54,294 nucleotides of DNA, taken from NCBI RefSeq assembly GCF_007990755.1, contig NZ_BJXA01000063.1, forward strand, positions 1 through 54,294, written 5' to 3'. Source of the stretch: Nocardia ninae NBRC 108245. GTDB lineage: Bacteria > Actinomycetota > Actinomycetes > Mycobacteriales > Mycobacteriaceae. How positions within the stretch are numbered: the stretch's first letter is position 1; each line of letters begins with the position of its first letter. The notes beneath the pieces were generated by a model. That model saw nothing but the letters and a program-made list of their open reading frames with translations. It had not been told where the DNA came from and ran no database searches. Below are positions 40,919-49,803 of this stretch, piece by piece. The position numbers were made by a program, and so were the translations under genes.

Positions 40919-41938
40919 ATGCCTGTCGGATGGAAAACGATCTCCGGAGTACTGGCCGTCACGGTAGCGGCGCTCGGTCTACAGGCATGCTCGAATTCGT
41001 CGGATGATGCGCAAGAGATCACGGTCTACAACGCACAGCACGAATCGCTCACCAAGGAATGGGTGGCGGCATTCACCAAAGAGACCGGTATCAAGGTCAC
41101 GCTCCGGCAGGGCGGTGACACCGCGCTGGGCAACCAACTCGTCGCCGAAGGCGCCGCCTCGCCCGCCGACGTATTCCTCACCGAGAATTCCCCCGCCATG
41201 GCACTGGTCGAGAACGCGGGCCTGTTCGCCGATGTGGACAAGCCGACGCTGGATCAGGTGCCCGCGCAGTTCCGCCCGTCCACCGGCAAGTGGACCGGAG
41301 TCGCCGCGCGCTCAACGGTTTTCGTTTACAACAAGGACAAGGTGGCGGCCGACCAGCTGCCCGCCTCGCTGCTCGACCTCGCGCAGCCGCAGTGGAAGGG
41401 CCGCTGGGGCGCGGGCGTCTCGGGCGCCGACTTCCAGGCCATCGTGGCCGCCCTGCTCGCGCTGAAGGGTGAGGACGCGACCCGTGCCTGGCTGAAGGGC
41501 ATGAAGGAGAACGCGACGCCGTTCCCGAACAACGTGGCCACCATGAAGGCGGTCGACGCGGGCAGCCCGGACGGCGGCGTGATCTACCACTACTACTGGT
41601 ACCGCGACCAGGCCAAGACCAAAGAGAGCAGCAGCCATACCGCGCTGCACTACTTCAAGAAGCAGGACCCGGGCGCCTTCGTCAGCATCTCCGGTGGCGG
41701 CGTGCTGAAGTCGAGCAAGAAGCAGGAGTCGGCGCAGAAGTTCCTGGCGTTCATCACCGGTAAGGCGGGCCAGGAGGTGCTGCGCGACGGCGACTCGATG
41801 GAGTACCCGGTGGCCAGCAATGTGGCCGCCAATCCGGCGCTGCCGCCGCTGGCCGACCTGCAGGCGCCCCCGGTGGATCCGTCCGAGCTGGACGCCAAGA
41901 AGGTCACCGCGCTGATGACCGAGGCGGGCCTGCTCTAA
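40919..41938 (+). CDS. ferric iron ABC transporter, substrate-binding lipoprotein
   Basis: A 339-residue lipoprotein with lipobox LQAC (Cys24). The periplasmic-binding fold starts [25 protein letters not shown], typical of the FbpA/SfuA class. The C-terminal lobe carries the Tyr-rich metal-binding stretch YHYYWYRD. The ATG at 40919 has GGAAGGA nine bases upstream; the ATG at 40889, abutting the iron box, lacks one. First gene of a three-gene importer behind the IdeR-type box. Confidence 0.9.
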   Translation: MPVGWKTISGVLAVTVAALGLQACSNSSDDAQEITVYNAQHESLTKEWVAAFTKETGIKVTLRQGGDTALGNQLVAEGAASPADVFLTENSPAMALVENAGLFADVDKPTLDQVPAQFRPSTGKWTGVAARSTVFVYNKDKVAADQLPASLLDLAQPQWKGRWGAGVSGADFQAIVAALLALKGEDATRAWLKGMKENATPFPNNVATMKAVDAGSPDGGVIYHYYWYRDQAKTKESSSHTALHYFKKQDPGAFVSISGGGVLKSSKKQESAQKFLAFITGKAGQEVLRDGDSMEYPVASNVAANPALPPLADLQAPPVDPSELDAKKVTALMTEAGLL

Positions 41939-41940
41939 CC

Positions 41941-43494
41941 GTGGCCGTCCGGACCGCTGTCGCCTCGTCCCGGGTCGGTCGACCCGGGCCCTTCGTCACG
42001 ACCGTCGCCCTGCTGCTGGTGGCCGCGACGTTCGTGCCGCTGGGCTACATCGTGTCCGAGATCTTCGCCACCGGGCCGGGCCCGGCAGCAGACCTGGTGT
42101 TTCGGCCCAGAGTCGGTCAGCTGCTGCGTAATACGGTCGGCCTGGTGGTGTGCACCGTGCCGATCTGCGTGGTGCTCGGGGTCGGCCTCGCCTGGGTGGT
42201 CGAACGCACCGATGTGCCGGGAAAGGCATGGTGGGGGCCGATATTCGCGGCGCCACTGGCGGTTCCCGCGTTCGTCAACAGCTACGCCTGGGTCAGCGCC
42301 TTCCCCACCATGCACGGCCTCTCGGCCGGGGTGGTCATCTCCACCATGTCGTACTTCCCGCTGGTGTACCTGCCCGCCGCGGCCACGCTGCGCCGCCTCG
42401 ATCCCGCGGTGGAGGAGTCCGCGCGGGCGCTCGGGTCGGGGCCGGTGGCGGTGTTCGCGCGAATCGTGTTGCCGCAGTTGCGGTTGGCCGTTCTCGGCGG
42501 CGCACTGCTCATCGCCTTGCACCTGCTGGCCGAGTACGGCGCGTTCGTCATGGTCCGCTTCGACACCTTCACCACCGCGATCTTCGAGCAGTACCAGTCC
42601 AGCTTCGCCGGCCCCGCGGGCAGCATGCTCGCGGGGGTACTGGTGTTGTGCTGCCTGGTGCTGCTGGGGAGTGAGGCGGCGGTGCGTGGCCGCAGCCGCT
42701 ACGCCAGGATCGGCAGCGGCGCACCGCGCGCAGCGGCACGAATCCGCCTGGGCGCGAGCACTATTCCGGTGCTGGCCGCGCTCGCCGCGGTGACCGCCGG
42801 TGCGCTGGGCGTTCCGCTGTGGACCATCGGGCGCTGGCTGCGCATCGGTGGCGCGCAGGTATGGGACTTCGCCGAGCTCGGCGAGGCGCTCGGGCAGACC
42901 ATCGCGCTGGCCGCGGTGGCCGCGCTGCTCACCACGCTGTGCGCCTTCCCGGTCGCCTGGATCGCGGTGCGCTCCACCTCGGTGTTCGCCCGAATGGTGG
43001 AGGGCGCCAACTACATCACCAGTTCACTGCCCGGCATCGTCGTCGCGCTGGCCATGGTGACGGTGACCATCCGCTGGGCTCCCCCGCTCTACCAGACGGC
43101 GACCATGGTGGTCGCCGCCTACGTGCTGCTGTTCCTGCCCCGCGCACTGGTGAGCGTGCGGGCCGGGCTCGCGCAGGTGCCGATCGGGCTGGAGGAGGTG
43201 TCCCGGTCGCTCGGCAAGTCGGGTCCGGTCACCTTCGCCCGAATCACCTTGCGGCTCACCGCCCCTGCCGCGGCCGCCGCCGGTGCGCTGGTCTTCGTCG
43301 CCGTCGCGACCGAGCTGACCGCGACACTGCTGCTGGCGCCCAACGGAACTCGCACGCTGGCCATGCGATTCTGGTCGCTGTCCGGCGAATTGGATTACGC
43401 GGCCGCCGCGCCCTACGCCCTGATCATGATCGTCGCGGCGGTGCCGGTGACTTATCTGCTGTTCACGCAATCGCGGAAGGCGGCCGGAATATGA
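41941..43494 (+). CDS. ferric iron ABC transporter, permease
   Basis: A 517-residue membrane protein with two permease halves in one chain, about twelve helices in all. Each half has an EAA-type loop: [23 protein letters not shown] in the first and [22 protein letters not shown] in the second. This double layout is typical of FbpB/SfuB permeases. The GTG start lies two bases after the binding-protein stop, and the end overlaps the ATPase start by ATGA. Confidence 0.93.
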   Translation: MAVRTAVASSRVGRPGPFVTTVALLLVAATFVPLGYIVSEIFATGPGPAADLVFRPRVGQLLRNTVGLVVCTVPICVVLGVGLAWVVERTDVPGKAWWGPIFAAPLAVPAFVNSYAWVSAFPTMHGLSAGVVISTMSYFPLVYLPAAATLRRLDPAVEESARALGSGPVAVFARIVLPQLRLAVLGGALLIALHLLAEYGAFVMVRFDTFTTAIFEQYQSSFAGPAGSMLAGVLVLCCLVLLGSEAAVRGRSRYARIGSGAPRAAARIRLGASTIPVLAALAAVTAGALGVPLWTIGRWLRIGGAQVWDFAELGEALGQTIALAAVAALLTTLCAFPVAWIAVRSTSVFARMVEGANYITSSLPGIVVALAMVTVTIRWAPPLYQTATMVVAAYVLLFLPRALVSVRAGLAQVPIGLEEVSRSLGKSGPVTFARITLRLTAPAAAAAGALVFVAVATELTATLLLAPNGTRTLAMRFWSLSGELDYAAAAPYALIMIVAAVPVTYLLFTQSRKAAGI

Positions 43495-44552
43495 GTGAGC
43501 TCGTCGTTGCCGATGTGTCGAAGACGTTCGGCCGCCATCGGGTGCTCGGTGGGATCACCCTCGAGGTGCCGGACCGGACCTCGACCGCGGTGGTCGGCTC
43601 CTCCGGCTGCGGCAAGACCACGCTGCTGCGGGTGATCGCCGGGTTCGAGGCGCCGGACGCGGGGTCGGTCGCGATCGGCTCGGAAACCGTTGCCCGCGAT
43701 CGGTTCTCGGTGCCGCCCCAGCGGCGCAACATCGGTTATGTCGCACAGGACGGTGCGCTGTTCCCGCATCTGACCGTCGGCCAGAACATCGCCTACGGAC
43801 TGCGCCGCGGATTCTACGGCCGGCGCAACGGCACAAACCGCGTCGACGAACTGCTCGACATGGTCTCGCTGGATCCGTCCTACGCCGAGCGCCGCCCGCA
43901 TCAACTCTCCGGCGGGCAGCAGCAGCGCGTCGCCCTCGCTCGCGCCCTGGCCCGCAAGCCCGACGTGATGCTGCTGGACGAACCGTTCAGCGCACTCGAT
44001 GCCGGCCTGCGCGCGACCACCAGGCAGGCCGTCGCCGACACCCTGCGCGCGGCGGGCATGACCAGCATCCTGGTCACCCACGATCAGGAGGAGGCGCTGT
44101 GCTTCGCCGAGCAGGTCGCGGTGATGCGCGACGGCCGGTTCACCCAGGTCGGCGCGCCGGAAGAGGTCTACGCCGCGCCGAAGGACCTGTTCACCGCGCG
44201 TTTCCTCGGTGACTGCGTGCTGCTCGACGCGGTGGTGGACGGCGACGTGGCGAAGTGCGTGCTCGGCCGGATTCCTGTGCAGAAGGGTGCGCCGACCGGT
44301 GCGGTCACCATCATGGTTCGCCCGGAACAACTTGTCGCCCATGAAGTTTCGGCAGGCGAACCGGACAGCGGGGTAGTGCGCGATGTCGAATTCCGCGGTG
44401 CCGACGTGATGCTCACCATCGCACTGGACGGCCGCAGTGACGCCGTACGGGTGCGCCGGGCCAGTGTGGCGGCGCCTGCCGCTGGCCGGCGCGTACGGCT
44501 CGAGGTGCTCGGTTCGGCTGTGGCGTATGCCGAACCGAGCGTTGCCGCCTGA
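43491..44552 (+). CDS. ferric iron ABC transporter, ATP-binding protein
   Basis: A 353-residue ABC ATPase powering the importer. Walker A GSSGCGKT is at 36-43, followed by the Q-loop [12 protein letters not shown], signature LSGGQQQR, Walker [13 protein letters not shown] and switch His in VTHDQEEA. The C-terminal 110 or so residues form a TOBE-like regulatory domain (VMVRPEQL-type [27 protein letters not shown]). It closes the operon and ends 20 bases before the convergent tRNA-Cys. Confidence 0.95.
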   Translation: MSELVVADVSKTFGRHRVLGGITLEVPDRTSTAVVGSSGCGKTTLLRVIAGFEAPDAGSVAIGSETVARDRFSVPPQRRNIGYVAQDGALFPHLTVGQNIAYGLRRGFYGRRNGTNRVDELLDMVSLDPSYAERRPHQLSGGQQQRVALARALARKPDVMLLDEPFSALDAGLRATTRQAVADTLRAAGMTSILVTHDQEEALCFAEQVAVMRDGRFTQVGAPEEVYAAPKDLFTARFLGDCVLLDAVVDGDVAKCVLGRIPVQKGAPTGAVTIMVRPEQLVAHEVSAGEPDSGVVRDVEFRGADVMLTIALDGRSDAVRVRRASVAAPAAGRRVRLEVLGSAVAYAEPSVAA

Positions 44553-44571
44553 GGCGACCCTCGAACCCCGA

Positions 44572-44646
44572 TGGAGCGAGCGGCGGGAATTGAACCCGCG
44601 TAAACGGCTTTGCAGACCGTTGCCTCAACCACTCAGCCACGCCCGC
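44572..44646 (-). tRNA. tRNA-Cys (anticodon GCA)
   Basis: Read on the minus strand from 44646, the acceptor GCGGGCG pairs with CGCTCGC (one G-U), the D arm is GCT-GAGTGGTTGA-GGC, the anticodon stem ACGGT/GCCGT type encloses CTGCAAA (anticodon GCA at 44613-44611), and the T arm is GCGGG-TTCAATT-CCCGC. The discriminator is T, as normal for Cys, and CCA is encoded. Confidence 0.95.
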
Positions 44647-44697
44647 CTCACGATTGATAGTGCCGTGCGCGGACTCCCGGACACACCGTTGCGCTCA

Positions 44698-44865
44698 GCC
44701 TGATTCAAAGCACGGGCCTGATTCAAAGCACTGGGCCCATTCCAAGCACCGGCTCGATTCAAAGCCACTGGGCCCGACTCGAAGCCGCTGAGCCGGAGGG
44801 CGGGTGGGCTCGATCAGCAGCATGGCCCTGATTCCGAGCATGCGGCCCGATTCCGAGCCCGCATG
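44698..44865. repeat. degenerate direct-repeat array, about 18-22-bp units
   Basis: Seven related units carry the core (T/C)GATTC(A/C)(A/G)AGC, at about 44698, 44716, 44735, 44752, 44772, 44824 and 44844. The first two are nearly identical (GCCTGATTCAAAGCAC); the others drift. The array fills the space between tRNA-Cys and the MarR gene, with the last unit 14 bases before the MarR start. A minus-strand frame through it gives a repetitive FESGPC-like peptide that I do not take as a gene. Confidence 0.7.
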
Positions 44866-44878
44866 GAATGATCGGACC

Positions 44879-45430
44879 ATGTCTCGGCCACGCCCGCTCC
44901 CGCTCGACCCGATCGAGGAGGCCCATCGCCAGTGGGTCGACCACGGCTGGGGGGACGTGGCCGACGGCATGGCCGCGGTGACCTCGCTGGTACGTGCCCA
45001 GCAAATCGTGATGGCCAGGGTGGACGAGGCACTGAAACCAACCGGTTTGACCTTCTCCCGGTACGAACTGCTCATGCTGCTGAGCTTCAGCAAGACCGGC
45101 GCGCTGCCGATGGCCAAGGCCAGTGCCCGGCTGCAGGTGCACCCGACCAGCGTGACCAACACGGTGGACCGGCTCGAGGCGGCGAAGCTGGTCGAGCGGG
45201 TGCCGCACCCCACCGACCGGCGCGCGACCTTGATCGAGATCACCGCCGCCGGAAGGGAATTGGTCGCGCAGGCGACCGAGGAACTCAACACGAAAGTCTT
45301 CGCACTGCCCGGCCTGGCACCGGATCGGCTGCACACGCTGCTGCAGCTACTGGCGGAATTCCGACACGCCGCAGGCGACTTCGACACCGGCGGCGAGCAA
45401 GCCCGCTGGTCCACGACCCGGCCCGAATGA
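44879..45430 (+). CDS. MarR family transcriptional regulator
   Basis: A 183-residue winged-helix protein. The recognition region is LPMAKASARLQVHPTSVTNTVDRLEAAKLVERVPHP and the wing DRRATLIEITAAGREL. The N-terminal dimerisation helix includes VTSLVRAQQIVMARVD. Such proteins bind short inverted repeats near their own gene and respond to small ligands. The ATG at 44879 was chosen because residues after it fit the family; the degenerate repeat array ends just upstream and is a candidate target. Confidence 0.9.
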   Translation: MSRPRPLPLDPIEEAHRQWVDHGWGDVADGMAAVTSLVRAQQIVMARVDEALKPTGLTFSRYELLMLLSFSKTGALPMAKASARLQVHPTSVTNTVDRLEAAKLVERVPHPTDRRATLIEITAAGRELVAQATEELNTKVFALPGLAPDRLHTLLQLLAEFRHAAGDFDTGGEQARWSTTRPE

Positions 45431-45556
45431 GACAGACGTACTGGACGGTTCAATACACCCGCTGATCGACCAGGGGGTAACGGTCCGGCATCCAACTAGC
45501 GAATTTCCCGCCCCGTCGTCTTGGCAGCGGGCCCAAAAGGGTTCACCATGTAAACC

Positions 45557-46615
45557 ATGGTGCTGGTCTTGGGGGTATCGGCGGGCGCTGGTGGCGCACG
45601 CGCGATGCTGACACATTCCGATCAGCCGCACCTCCCGCCGATCGACCGCTGCGAGGTGCCGCGACGCGCCGGTGGCGGCGTCGAAGAACCCGTTTTCGAG
45701 GCCATCCGGCAGATGCGCGGCGCCGCCGACCGGCGCGACGAATTGGTCACCGGAACTGCGGTGACCTGCCGCTGCACCCTGCATGCCGACGCCATCCGGA
45801 CCAGCGCGGGCCGCAATCGCCTCACCATCGTCGACGAACCGCTTGCCCAACTGCGCTACCTGCGCTTCACCGGCCAGTTGCCGGACGAGGGCACGGTGCT
45901 GCTCTACGACCTCGGCACGTCCGGCCTGACCATCACGCACGCCGACTGCCGCAACGACACCATCCTGGCCGGTAAACGCAGCACGGTGCTCGGCGGCGAC
46001 GGCTACGACGCGCTGCTGCGCTGGCAGCTCGCCCGCGGCGGCGTGCTCACCGACAAGCTGACCAGTCGCAGGCATCGGGAGGCGCTGAGCAGCGAGCGGG
46101 TGGTCACCGCGATCGACCCGATCTCCGGCGACCGCGAGGTGGTCACCCGCAGTGACCTGGCCGAATTGTGCGCGGCGAGCATCCATCACTCGGCCTCGTT
46201 CGTGCGTCAGCTCATCGAGGAGAGCGGCGTGCAGCCCGACGCGATGGTGCTGCTCGGCGGCTGCACGCGCAGCCCGAGCATCCGCGAGGAGCTCGCGGAG
46301 CTGATCGACCTGCCGATCATCTACGACCCGGAACCCGACTACGTCTCGGCTCGCGGCGCGGTGTTGCTCGCCGCGGAGCGGCACAGCGGCGACGTGCGGA
46401 TGCCGCGGGTGCGGGCGGGTGCGGCGTTGTCCGCGTCGCTGGCGCACGGCACGGTGGACCGCCGCAAGCTGATCGCCGCGGTTGCGGTGACTGCGGCACT
46501 CGGCGCGACGATCGCGGGAATCCTTGCCATGGACAACTCTTCGGCCGAACCCACCCACGGTGTCCCGCCGACGCCGATGGACATCGTCGGACCGTCGTCG
46601 TCCAGCTTCGGCTAG
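45557..46615 (+). CDS. Hsp70-like ATPase-domain protein with C-terminal membrane anchor
   Basis: A 352-residue protein with actin/Hsp70-type nucleotide-binding motifs in order: LLYDLGTSGLTIT (phosphate loop), VLGGDGYDALL (connect/phosphate 2 type) and MVLLGGCTRSPSIREELAEL (adenosine loop, normally GGxSRxP). No substrate-binding domain follows; instead there is a membrane helix at about 303-325 and a short Pro/Ser tail. The N-terminus is shorter than DnaK and opens MVLVLGVSAGAGG, similar to VGIDLGT loops. It may be a divergent, membrane-tethered chaperone-like regulator. It is convergent with the enoyl-CoA hydratase gene. Confidence 0.75.
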   Translation: MVLVLGVSAGAGGARAMLTHSDQPHLPPIDRCEVPRRAGGGVEEPVFEAIRQMRGAADRRDELVTGTAVTCRCTLHADAIRTSAGRNRLTIVDEPLAQLRYLRFTGQLPDEGTVLLYDLGTSGLTITHADCRNDTILAGKRSTVLGGDGYDALLRWQLARGGVLTDKLTSRRHREALSSERVVTAIDPISGDREVVTRSDLAELCAASIHHSASFVRQLIEESGVQPDAMVLLGGCTRSPSIREELAELIDLPIIYDPEPDYVSARGAVLLAAERHSGDVRMPRVRAGAALSASLAHGTVDRRKLIAAVAVTAALGATIAGILAMDNSSAEPTHGVPPTPMDIVGPSSSSFG

Positions 46616-46636
46616 GCCCTTCGACATCGGGCCTAG
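46612..46636. terminator. bidirectional hairpin between convergent genes
   Basis: CTAGGCCC and GGGCCTAG form a perfect 8-bp stem with a 9-base loop, overlapping the stop codon of the Hsp70-like gene and 55 bases past the enoyl-CoA hydratase stop on the other strand. There is no T-tract on either side. Confidence 0.5.
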
Positions 46637-46690
46637 GGGCGTCGAATTCTGCCGGTTAAGTGGACAACTATTCTGCCGGGCGCACGCGGA

Positions 46691-47467
46691 TCAGCGGTTG
46701 GTGAACTTCGCGGGCCGCTTCTCGACGAAGGCGGTCATGCCTTCCTTCTGATCCTCGATGGCGAAGAGCGAGTGGAACACTCGCCGTTCGAAGCGCAGGC
46801 CCTCGGCGAGGGTGGTTTCGAAGGAACGGTTGACCGACTCCTTGGCGATCATGGTGACCGGCAAGGACATCGAGGCGATCGTCTCGGCCACCTCGAGTGC
46901 GGTGTCGAGCAGGTCGGCGGCGGGCACGATGCGTGACACCAGTCCGGCGCGCTCGGCCTCCTCCGCGTCCATATTGCGACCGGTGAGCACCAGATCCATC
47001 GCCTTGGCCTTGCCGACCGCGCGGGTGAGCCGCTGCGAGCCGCCGATGCCGGGGATGACGCCGAGCTTGATCTCCGGCTGCCCGAACTTCGCGGTGTCCG
47101 CCGCGATCAGGATGTCGCAGATCATCGCCAGCTCACAGCCGCCGCCGAGGGCGTACCCGGCCACTGCGGCGATGGTCGGCTTGCGGAACTGGGCGAGCCG
47201 GTCCCAGCGCGCGAAGTAGTCGTTGAGGAACATGTCCATATACGACTTGGGCTGCATTTCCTTGATGTCGGCGCCGGCCGCGAACGCGCGCTCGGACCCG
47301 GTGATGACCACGGCCCCAACCTCGTCGTCGCGCTCCAGTTCGTCGAGCGCGGCGATGACGTCGTCGAGGACCTGGGCATTGAGTGCGTTGAGCGCCTTCG
47401 GGCGGTTCAGCGTGACCCAGCCGACCCGGCCTTTACGCTCCAGCAGAATCGTCTCGAACTCGGTCAC
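46691..47467 (-). CDS. enoyl-CoA hydratase (EchA8-like)
   Basis: Adds water to trans-2-enoyl-CoA in beta-oxidation, 258 residues. The crotonase fold has the oxyanion-hole segment [11 protein letters not shown] and both catalytic glutamates: Glu112 ([11 protein letters not shown]) and Glu132 ([12 protein letters not shown]). The sequence follows M. tuberculosis EchA8 closely from memory. A possible role as the methacrylyl-CoA hydratase of the neighbouring valine pathway is attractive but unproven. AAGGTG lies before the ATG. Confidence 0.95.
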   Translation of the reverse strand: MTEFETILLERKGRVGWVTLNRPKALNALNAQVLDDVIAALDELERDDEVGAVVITGSERAFAAGADIKEMQPKSYMDMFLNDYFARWDRLAQFRKPTIAAVAGYALGGGCELAMICDILIAADTAKFGQPEIKLGVIPGIGGSQRLTRAVGKAKAMDLVLTGRNMDAEEAERAGLVSRIVPAADLLDTALEVAETIASMSLPVTMIAKESVNRSFETTLAEGLRFERRVFHSLFAIEDQKEGMTAFVEKRPAKFTNR

Positions 47468-47587
47468 TCGGCACCTTCTAGGTCGGGGGTGGTCAGGAAT
47501 ATCGGTGACGATACAGGAAGCAGGTATCTCACCCCTTCCACAACGTCCCGATCAATCTTCAAATGTGTTGCACTACAACGTAATTGG

Positions 47588-47773
47588 CTATCCGGGCCCA
47601 TTCCGGTCGCTCGTCAGTTCCTGGAAGACGCGCAGCCCCTCGGCGATCTTCCCGGCCGCGTGCTCGAGCTGCTCGGGCGGCAGGTACTTGCCGAACGCGG
47701 CCGCGTCGAGCAGCTGGTCACGGACCTGTTCGAGGTTCATCCTGGCCCAGTCCTGGCGGGAAAGTGGAGACAC
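47588..47773 (-). CDS. small hypothetical protein
   Basis: The gap from 47468 to 47849 holds one plausible short gene: 61 residues from a GTG at 47773 (an ATG at 47803 is possible). Its second half, QVRDQLLDAAAFGKYLPPEQ and on to RVFQELTSDRNGPG, reads as amphipathic helices of ordinary composition. There is no clear ribosome site, signal or known family. The rest of the gap shows only a probable promoter zone for the enoyl-CoA hydratase with no clear hexamers. Confidence 0.4.
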   Translation of the reverse strand: MSPLSRQDWARMNLEQVRDQLLDAAAFGKYLPPEQLEHAAGKIAEGLRVFQELTSDRNGPG

Positions 47774-47849
47774 GGCCCGAACAATACCTCGAGTCGAACG
47801 CATGTTCGAGACGTGTCAACCTTCGCGTCGGACTCGGCTCGCCGCGGCC

Positions 47850-48749
47850 TCAGGCGTCCCCGTTCTGGCCGACGCTTCGTTCCCGGATCTCGGTGACGAT
47901 GGCCGAGAAGTCGCGGCCGCCGGACGACTCGTTGAACCGGTTGTAGATCTCCGCGGCCAGCAGACCGAGCTGACCGTCGATGCCGTTCTCACGCAACGCG
48001 TTCGCGGCCAGACCGAGATCCTTGTTCATCAGAGCAGTCGCGAAACCCGGCTGGTAGTCGTTGTTGGCCGGGCTGGTCGGCACCGGGCCGGGGACCGGAC
48101 AATAGCTGGTCAGCGCCCAGCTCTGGCCCGATGCGGTGGAGACGACATCGAAGAACGACTGGTGCGTCAGGCCGAGCTTCTCACCGAGGACCAAGGCTTC
48201 GGAAAGGCCGATCATCGAGATGCCGAGCAGCATGTTGTTGCAGATCTTGGCGGCTTGGCCGACGCCGGAGCCGCCGCAGTGCACCACCTTGCCGCCCATC
48301 ACCTCGAGCACCGGCAATGCGTCGGCGAAGTCCTCGGCCCCGCCGCCGACCATGAAGGTCAGCGTACCCGCCGCCGCGCCCGCAACCCCGCCGGACACCG
48401 GTGCGTCCAGCGCGCGATGCCCCGCGCCGATGGCGAGCACCGCGGCCGACTTGGCATCGGCGACGTCGATGGTGGAGCAGTCGATGAACAGGGTGCCGGG
48501 CTTGGCGGCAGGCAGCAGTTCGGCGTACACGTCGAGGACGAGTTTTCCGTTGGGCAGCATGGTGATCACCACACCGGCGTCCGCCGCTTCCGCCGCCGTA
48601 CCCACCACGGTGGCGCCGTCCTTGACGGCCTGCTCCCGCGCGGCGGGCACCGGATCGTAGGCCAGCACTTCATATCCGGCCTTGACGAGGTTCGCCGCCA
48701 TCGGCGCACCCATGTGGCCGAGTCCGAGGAATCCGATCTTTTCAGTCAT
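47850..48749 (-). CDS. mmsB: 3-hydroxyisobutyrate dehydrogenase
   Basis: Oxidises 3-hydroxyisobutyrate to methylmalonate semialdehyde with NAD+ in valine breakdown. The 299 residues show the Rossmann motif GFLGLGHMGAPMAANL (6-21), the substrate loop DAPVSGGVAGAAAGTL and catalytic Lys168 in GVGQAAKICNNML. It overlaps the upstream hydrolase gene by 8 bases and is last in the operon. The next step's enzyme, MmsA, is encoded by the first gene. Confidence 0.95.
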   Translation of the reverse strand: MTEKIGFLGLGHMGAPMAANLVKAGYEVLAYDPVPAAREQAVKDGATVVGTAAEAADAGVVITMLPNGKLVLDVYAELLPAAKPGTLFIDCSTIDVADAKSAAVLAIGAGHRALDAPVSGGVAGAAAGTLTFMVGGGAEDFADALPVLEVMGGKVVHCGGSGVGQAAKICNNMLLGISMIGLSEALVLGEKLGLTHQSFFDVVSTASGQSWALTSYCPVPGPVPTSPANNDYQPGFATALMNKDLGLAANALRENGIDGQLGLLAAEIYNRFNESSGGRDFSAIVTEIRERSVGQNGDA

Positions 48750-49803
48750 TGCTCACCAAACCCAGTTCCTGATCGCCCAATTCGGCGAAGTATGCGTCGA
48801 CCTGTGCGGTGGTGACGTCGGCGAGCGTCGCCGGCGACCACTGCGGGTTGCGGTCCTTGTCGATCACCTGCGCGCGGATGCCCTCCACCAGGTCGGCCGA
48901 GGCCAGCGCCGCGATGGAGACCCGGTACTCCTCGTTCAGCACCGCCTCCAGGTTCGGCGCGGACCGCGCCGAACGCAACGAACGCAAGGTGACCTTGAGC
49001 GCGACAGGCGATTTCGTGAGAATGTCGGCGGCGGCCTTGGCCGCTTCCGGTGCCTCGTGCGCCTGCAGGCGGGCGACGATCTCCTCGACGGTGTCGGCGC
49101 CGTAGCAGGCGTCGATCCAGTCCTGCTGGGCGAGCAGGCCGGAAGCCGGTGCGGCCGAGGCGAACTTGGCGATCGCGATCTCTGCCGTCTCGGTGCGCAG
49201 CGTATCCAGCAGCGCCGGAAGGTGTTCGGAGGCGATGTAGTAGTCGGCGAAGCCGGCCGCGATGGCGTCGCCCGCGTTCATCCGGGCCGTGGTGAGCGCG
49301 ACGTGCGTGCCGAGCTCGCCCGGCGTGCGCGAAAGCAGATAGGTGCCACCGACATCCGGGATGAAGCCGATACCGACCTCCGGCATGCCGATCTTGGACC
49401 GCTCGGTGACGATCCGGTGACTGCCGTGGCCGGACAAGCCGACGCCGCCGCCCATCACGATGCCGTCCATCACCACCACATAGGGCTTCGGGTAGCGGCC
49501 GATCAGCGCGTTGAGCACGTACTCGTCGCGCCAGAAGCGCCCGGTCGGCGAATCCGCGCCCGCCGCACCGCCGGTCGCGTCGGTGTGGATGGCGACGATG
49601 TCGCCGCCCGCGCACAGGCCGCGCTCCCCCGCACCGGTGACGACCACGGTGCGGACCTCGTCGTCATCGGTCCAGGCGTGCAGCGCCTCGCTGATGGCCA
49701 GCGCCATCGAATGATTCAGCGCGTTGATGGCCTTGGGCCGGTTCAGGGTGATGAGCCCGAGCCCATCCTGCTTTTCGATCAGAACTTCCGGTTCACTGGT
49801 CAT
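48742..49803 (-). CDS. 3-hydroxyisobutyryl-CoA hydrolase
   Basis: Frees 3-hydroxyisobutyrate from CoA, providing the substrate of MmsB. This 353-residue crotonase-superfamily protein has the hydrolase-type motifs AGGDIVAIH, GIVMGGGVGLSGHGSHRIVTE and MPEVGIGFIPDVGGTYLLSR. The longer C-terminal domain (ADILTKSPVALKVTLRSLR and on) separates HIBYL-CoA hydrolases from simple hydratases. It corresponds to M. tuberculosis echA9. The ATG overlaps the acyl-CoA dehydrogenase stop (ATGA), and position supports the function. Confidence 0.92.
   Translation of the reverse strand: MTSEPEVLIEKQDGLGLITLNRPKAINALNHSMALAISEALHAWTDDDEVRTVVVTGAGERGLCAGGDIVAIHTDATGGAAGADSPTGRFWRDEYVLNALIGRYPKPYVVVMDGIVMGGGVGLSGHGSHRIVTERSKIGMPEVGIGFIPDVGGTYLLSRTPGELGTHVALTTARMNAGDAIAAGFADYYIASEHLPALLDTLRTETAEIAIAKFASAAPASGLLAQQDWIDACYGADTVEEIVARLQAHEAPEAAKAAADILTKSPVALKVTLRSLRSARSAPNLEAVLNEEYRVSIAALASADLVEGIRAQVIDKDRNPQWSPATLADVTTAQVDAYFAELGDQELGLVSND

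Noticed and set aside
44695-45495. Minus-strand 266-codon frame over the repeat array and MarR gene
   Set aside because: Antisense to a clear MarR protein, and its repetitive end is only the translated repeat array.
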